DNA of 64,000 nt from DASSUW01 sp963844405. GTDB taxonomy: Bacteria > Actinomycetota > Thermoleophilia > Solirubrobacterales > Solirubrobacteraceae. Below the pieces are notes generated by a model, which made no database searches, was not told the DNA's origin, and saw only the letters and a program-made list of their open reading frames with translations. Location of the stretch: the NCBI GenBank assembly GCA_963844405.1, contig CAWJNZ010000003.1:1-64000 (forward strand). Direction: 5' to 3'. Position numbers and translations under genes: made by a program. Shown here one piece after another: positions 59,948 through 64,000 of the stretch (the first letter of the stretch is position 1; every line of letters begins with the position of its first letter).

Positions 59948-61796
59948 CGAAGAAGTCGAGCGCGGCGGGGTTCTGGAGCGAGTCCCGGCTGGCGGCCTGC
60001 TCGGGCGGCGTGCCGGTGAGAATGCGCTTGACGGGGAGCTCGAGGACCTTGCCGGAGAGCGTGCGCGGCACTTCCTCGACGGCGATGACCTCGTCGGGGA
60101 CGTGGCGGGGTGAGCAGTCCTCGCGCACGCGGGCGCGGATGCGGGCGACGAGGTCGTCGTCGAGCTCGGTGCCTTCGCGCAGGACGACGAACAGCGGCAT
60201 CGTGCCGACGTCGACGACGAGCGCGTCGGTGATCTCGTCGAGGGCCAGGACGGAGCGGTAGATCTCGGCGGTGCCCATGCGGATGCCGCCGCGGTTGATG
60301 GTCGAGTCCGAGCGGCCGGTGATGATCGCCGTGCCGCGCTCGGTGATCTCGATCCAGTCGCCGTGGCGCCAGATGCCGGGGTAGGTGTCGAAGTAGGAGT
60401 CGCGGTAGCGCTCGCCGTCGGGGTCGTTCCACATGTACAGCGGCATCGACGGCATCGGCTTGGTGATGACCAGCTCCCCGACCTCGTTGGTGAGGGACTG
60501 TCCGTCGGGGTCCCATGACTCGATGGCGGCGCCGAGCGCGCGAGCCTGGAGCTCGCCCTCGTAGACGGGCAGGATCGGGACCCCACCGACGAAGGCGGTG
60601 CACAGGTCGGTGCCGCCGCTGGTCGAGAACAGCCACGTGTCCTCGCCCACGTGGTCGTAGACCCAGCGGAAGCCTTCAGGGGAGAGCGGCGAGCCGGTCG
60701 ACCCGACGGCGCGCAGCGCGCTCAGGTCGCGGCCCTTGGCCGGCTCGACGCCGGCCTTCATGCAGGCGCCGATGTACGCGGCGCTGGTGCCGAAGCAGGT
60801 CACGCCCGCCTGCTCGGCGATGTCCCACAGCACGCCCATGTCGGGGTGACCCGGGCTGCCGTCGTAGAGCACGATCGCCGCTTCGGTGAGCAGGCCCGAG
60901 ACGAGGAAGTTCCACATCATCCAGCCGGTCGTGGTGAACCAGAACACGCGGCCTGAGGCCTGCGCGTCGACGTGGAGGTGGAGCATCTTCAGGTGCTCGA
61001 GCAGGATCCCGCCCTGGCCCTGGACGATCGCCTTCGGCAGGCCGGTGGTGCCGGAGGAGTAGAGGACCCACAGCGGGTGGTCGAACGGCACGGACTCGAA
61101 CGCCAGCTCCCCCTTGGGCTCGTCGGGCCAGCCGGAGCCGTCGAGGTAGCCGAGCGTGAGGACCTCGCCGCCGGTCTCGGCGGCGATCCGCTCGACGGTC
61201 TCGCGGCGGTCGAAGTCGCGGCCGTTGTAGCGGTAGCCGTCGACGGCCAGCAGGACCTTCGGCTCGATCTGCGCGAAGCGGTCGATCACCGATCGCGCCC
61301 CGAAGTCCGGCGAGCAGCTCGACCAGATGGCGCCGATCGACGCCGTGGCCAGGAAGGCGGCGACGGTCTCGGGGATGTTCGGCATGTACGCCGCCACACG
61401 GTCGCCCGTCTCCACGCCGAGCGCGCGCAGCCGCGCCGCCATGCTCGCCGTCTCGCGCCGCAGCTCGCCCCACGTCCACTCCGAGAGCTCGCGCAGCTCG
61501 GACGCGTGGACGATCGCCACCGCGTCCTCGTCCTTGTCGCGGAACAGGTGCTCGGCGTAGTTGACCCGCGCGCCCGGGAACCACTCCGCGCCCGGCATGT
61601 CGGCCGACGCCAGCACGCGGTCATAGCCGCCCTGCACGCCGAAGAAGTCCCAGATCGACGCCCAGAAGCCCTCGATGTCCTTCACCGACCAGCGCCACAG
61701 CGCCCCGTAGTCCTCGTGACCGCGCTCGCGCATGAAGCGCGTCATCACGGCGCGCTCGACCATCTCGGGCGGCGGCTCCCACAGCAGCGTCGGCAT
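59925..61796 (-). CDS. Acetoacetyl-CoA synthetase
   Basis: 623 residues, ANL superfamily. N-terminus TLLWEPPPEMVERAVMTRF and the internal GARVNYAEHLFRDKDED match acetoacetate-CoA ligases; AMP-binding motif VLYSSGTTGLPKAIVQG, then WFTTTGWMMWNFLVSGLL, HGDWIEITERGTAIITGRSD, and catalytic Lys in RTLSGKVLELPVKRIL. Activates acetoacetate, linking ketone or PHB turnover to acetyl-CoA. The divergent HipA-like gene begins only about 10 bp away. Confidence 0.92.
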   Translation of the reverse strand: MPTLLWEPPPEMVERAVMTRFMRERGHEDYGALWRWSVKDIEGFWASIWDFFGVQGGYDRVLASADMPGAEWFPGARVNYAEHLFRDKDEDAVAIVHASELRELSEWTWGELRRETASMAARLRALGVETGDRVAAYMPNIPETVAAFLATASIGAIWSSCSPDFGARSVIDRFAQIEPKVLLAVDGYRYNGRDFDRRETVERIAAETGGEVLTLGYLDGSGWPDEPKGELAFESVPFDHPLWVLYSSGTTGLPKAIVQGQGGILLEHLKMLHLHVDAQASGRVFWFTTTGWMMWNFLVSGLLTEAAIVLYDGSPGHPDMGVLWDIAEQAGVTCFGTSAAYIGACMKAGVEPAKGRDLSALRAVGSTGSPLSPEGFRWVYDHVGEDTWLFSTSGGTDLCTAFVGGVPILPVYEGELQARALGAAIESWDPDGQSLTNEVGELVITKPMPSMPLYMWNDPDGERYRDSYFDTYPGIWRHGDWIEITERGTAIITGRSDSTINRGGIRMGTAEIYRSVLALDEITDALVVDVGTMPLFVVLREGTELDDDLVARIRARVREDCSPRHVPDEVIAVEEVPRTLSGKVLELPVKRILTGTPPEQAASRDSLQNPAALDFFVSWAERR

Positions 61797-61808
61797 CGGG
61801 CCGCCATG

Positions 61809-62543
61809 ATGCCAGCCGTGCTGCGCTCGGTGACCGCGACCCGTTACGTGACCCCGCTGCGCGAGGGGGGGTCGCTGCCCGGGCTGGTGGAGGCGGACGA
61901 CGACGGCCTGTACGTCGTCAAGTTCCGCGGCGCCGGGCAGGGGCCGAAGGCGCTGGCCGCCGAGATCGTGGGCGGGGAGCTGGCCCGTGCGCTCGGGCTG
62001 CCGGTGCCCGAGCTCGTGCTCGTGCAGCTCGACCCCGAGCTGGCGCGCGCCGAGCCCGACCCGGAGATCCAGGACCTGATCCGCGCGAGCGCGGGACTCA
62101 ACCTCGGCGTCGACTTCCTGCCCGGTGCGCTGCCGTACACGCCGACGCGACCGCCGGATCCCGAGCTCGCGGCCTCCGTGGTGTGGCTCGACGCGCTGAT
62201 CGAGAACATCGACCGGACGCCGCGCAATCCGAACCTGCTGCTGTGGCACGGGAACCTATGGCTGATCGACCACGGCGCCGCGCTCTACGTGCACCACGGG
62301 ACCGGCGACCCGCTGGCGGTCGCGCGGCGGCCGTTCCCGGCGATCCGCGACCACGTGCTGCTCGCCGCGGCCGGGTCGCTGCCGGAGGCCGACGCGCGCC
62401 TGGCGCCGCGCGCGGACCCCGCGGCGGCCGCCGCGCTCGTGCCCGCCGAGTGGGCCGACGGCGCCCCGTACGCCGAGCACCTGCAACGGCGGCTCGAGGA
62501 GCCGCGCGAGTGGCTGGAGGAGGCCGAGCGTGCCCGAGCGTGA
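61809..62543 (+). CDS. HipA-family kinase-like protein
   Basis: About 244 residues; starts at ATG 61806, ATG 61809 or GTG 61818 are all possible. VTPLREGGSLPGLVEADDDG near the N-terminus, ATP-lysine region YVVKFRGAGQGPKALAAEI, catalytic-loop-like ENIDRTPRNPN and the metal motif LIDHGAAL. This is the compact HipA-like family usually found next to DUF3037 proteins, as here. The target of phosphorylation is unknown. Confidence 0.85.
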   Translation: MPAVLRSVTATRYVTPLREGGSLPGLVEADDDGLYVVKFRGAGQGPKALAAEIVGGELARALGLPVPELVLVQLDPELARAEPDPEIQDLIRASAGLNLGVDFLPGALPYTPTRPPDPELAASVVWLDALIENIDRTPRNPNLLLWHGNLWLIDHGAALYVHHGTGDPLAVARRPFPAIRDHVLLAAAGSLPEADARLAPRADPAAAAALVPAEWADGAPYAEHLQRRLEEPREWLEEAERARA

Positions 62544-62916
62544 GGATTTCCAGTACGCGATCGTGCGCGTGGTCCCGCACGTCGAGCGCGGCGAGTGCCT
62601 GAACGCGGGCGTCGTCCTCTTCTGCCGCCGGCTCGGCTTCCTCGGCGCGAAGACCGGGCTCGACGAGGCGGCGCTGGCCGCCGTGGCGCCCGACTGCGAG
62701 TTCGCCGACGTGCGCGCTCACCTGGAGACGCTGGTGCGCGTGGCGGCCGGAGCGCCGGACGGCGGGCCGATCGCCGCGTTGGAGCCGTCGGAGCGGTTCC
62801 ACTGGCTGACCGCGCCGTCGAGCACGATCGTGCAGTCTTCCCCGGTGCACACCGGCCTGACGAGCGATCCGGCGGGAGAGCTCGAGCACCTGTTCGAGCG
62901 TCTCGTGAGCCGGTAG
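62530..62916 (+). CDS. DUF3037 protein
   Basis: 128 residues, GTG start overlapping the HipA-like gene by 14 bp. FQYAIVRVVPHVERGECLN and AGVVLFCRRLGFLGAK are characteristic of DUF3037, as is RFHWLTAPSSTIVQSSPVHT. Co-translated with the kinase; a partner or regulator role is likely but undescribed. Confidence 0.85.
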   Translation: MPEREDFQYAIVRVVPHVERGECLNAGVVLFCRRLGFLGAKTGLDEAALAAVAPDCEFADVRAHLETLVRVAAGAPDGGPIAALEPSERFHWLTAPSSTIVQSSPVHTGLTSDPAGELEHLFERLVSR

Positions 62917-63046
62917 CGCAAGTTCTCTGTTTCCGGTGCGTTGTGGCTCACGAGGGCGGCGGGAGCCACAAGGGAGCAGGGGACATGGACAGGCGCGGCG
63001 CCGGCGACCGGCGGGCGCGAGCGCCGCGCCTGTCATTCTCGATTCG

Positions 63047-64000
63047 ATGCGTGGTGTGGTGTTAGCGGCCCTGGCGGTGCTCGCGCTGGGCTGCGGCGGC
63101 GGGGGCGGCGCTGCCACCGCGCGCAGCACCGCGACGCCGACCGCGACGTCGACGCCCAGCGGCACGATCGCGCGGTCCGGCCTGCGCCTCAAGCGGATCG
63201 GCACGTTCGACAACCCGGTCTACGTGACCGCTCCGCCCGGTGACCGGCGGCGCATCTTCGTCGTCGAGCAGGGCGGCTACGTGCGGATCATGCGCGACGG
63301 CGAGAAGCTCGACCGGCCGTTCCTCGCCATCCCGACGCTGATCTCGTCCAGCTCCGAGCGCGGCCTGCTCTCGCTCGCCTTCGCCCCCGATTACGCCTCG
63401 AGCGGGCGCTTCTACGTCTACTACACGGCACCGGACGGGGACCTGCGGATCGTCGAGTACCGCCGTGCAAGCGTCGAGCGCGCCGATCACGACTCCGCCC
63501 GCGTCGTGCTCTCCGTCACGCACCCGGCCGCCAACCACAACGGCGGCCTGGTGCGGTTCGGGCCTGACGGGCTGCTCTACGCCGGCCTCGGGGACGGCGG
63601 TGGCGGCGGCGACCCCAGCAACAACGCCCAGAACCGCCGCACGCTGCTCGGCAAGATCATCCGCATGGATCCCCGCTCGCGGGCGCGGCCGGAGATCTAC
63701 GTCTACGGCGTGCGCAACCCGTGGCGCTTCGCCTTCACCCAGCGGGGTCACCTGGTGGTGGCCGACGTCGGCCAGGGCGAGGTCGAGGAGGTCACGGTCG
63801 TGCGCCGCAAGGGGGCCAACCTCGGCTGGCGCGTGTGGGAGGGTCGCCAGCGGTACACATCCGGCGAGAGCGCGCCCGGCCACGTGCCGCCGGCCATCCA
63901 GCGCTTCCACTCCGACGGCAACTGCTCGATCACCGGCGGCGTCGTGGTGCGCGACCCGGTGCTGGCGGCGCTGCGCGGCCGCTACGTGTTCGGGGACTTC
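63047..64000 (+). CDS. Lipoprotein PQQ-type sugar (sorbosone/glucose) dehydrogenase, 3' partial
   Basis: First 318 residues of a lipoprotein (lipobox LALGC, mature Cys about residue 16, followed by a Gly run and a Thr/Ser linker). The beta-propeller of the glucose/sorbosone dehydrogenase family is clear: FDNPVYVTAPPGD, IFVVEQGGYVRIMRDGE, AANHNGGLVRFGPDGLLYAG and YGVRNPWRFAFT. PQQ-dependent aldose oxidation outside the membrane is the family activity. The gene runs off the window. Confidence 0.9.
   Translation, partial: MRGVVLAALAVLALGCGGGGGAATARSTATPTATSTPSGTIARSGLRLKRIGTFDNPVYVTAPPGDRRRIFVVEQGGYVRIMRDGEKLDRPFLAIPTLISSSSERGLLSLAFAPDYASSGRFYVYYTAPDGDLRIVEYRRASVERADHDSARVVLSVTHPAANHNGGLVRFGPDGLLYAGLGDGGGGGDPSNNAQNRRTLLGKIIRMDPRSRARPEIYVYGVRNPWRFAFTQRGHLVVADVGQGEVEEVTVVRRKGANLGWRVWEGRQRYTSGESAPGHVPPAIQRFHSDGNCSITGGVVVRDPVLAALRGRYVFGDF

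Overview
This is a 64 kb, visibly very GC-rich stretch of a bacterial chromosome. The gene content suggests an actinobacterium of the class Thermoleophilia (Solirubrobacter/Conexibacter-like). This is an inference from the PucR-Ald pair, the zinc-type uS14 (RpsN), FadD15-like and acetoacetyl-CoA ligases, the HipA-like/DUF3037 pair, the LVIVD-repeat protein, TAnnnT -10 hexamers close to start codons, and frequent GTG/TTG starts. No phage, insertion sequence, CRISPR array or origin was recognised.

Layout. (1) 1-7395: rpoB (5' end missing) and rpoC. (2) 7396-13562: secreted LVIVD protein, DMT/NIPA-type transporter, alpha/beta hydrolase, then a PucR-family regulator overlapping alanine dehydrogenase. 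(3) 13586-19422: the str genes rpsL-rpsG and fusA-tuf, split by a quinone oxidoreductase gene and an opposing membrane-protein gene; fusA has a structured leader carrying a classic intrinsic terminator. (4) 19610-32506: the S10-spc-secY-adk-map supercluster with very tight stop/start overlaps. Its peculiarities are low-complexity extensions on uL22, uS17 and uS3, two apparent homopolymer frameshifts, and three tiny ORFs that bridge the only gaps in the middle of the cluster. (5) 32584-33811: cupin and Vps62-like genes on the minus strand, where infA would often lie. (6) 33985-37674: rpmJ-rpsM-rpsK-rpsD-rpoA-rplQ-truA. (7) 37708-48922: mostly housekeeping and envelope genes (surE, ligA, ppa, a PBP4-type carboxypeptidase, an S15-type hydrolase, a patatin, an M14 peptidase), with two palindrome-rich intergenic elements and a regularly spaced inverted-repeat array downstream of ligA. 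(8) 48972-53730: fatty-acyl-CoA ligase, a 61-residue HTH-like protein, a Nif3-like protein, an ECF sigma factor fused to a zinc-finger/membrane/low-complexity tail, and tRNA-Pro(CGG). (9) 53932-64000: FAD oxidoreductase coupled to a PAS-GAF-PP2C phosphatase, a glucose dehydrogenase-like gene, an unknown membrane protein, acetoacetyl-CoA synthetase, a HipA-like kinase with DUF3037, and the start of a PQQ-type sugar dehydrogenase.

The core genes together supply transcription (RpoA, RpoB, RpoC), translation (about 30 ribosomal proteins, EF-G, EF-Tu), secretion (SecY) and N-terminal Met removal (Map). The most unusual material is cis-acting: structured leaders, palindromic intergenic elements, the 60-bp-period repeat array, bridge peptides, and -10 elements placed as for leaderless or near-leaderless mRNAs. 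All functional statements come from reading the sequence; no database search was run.
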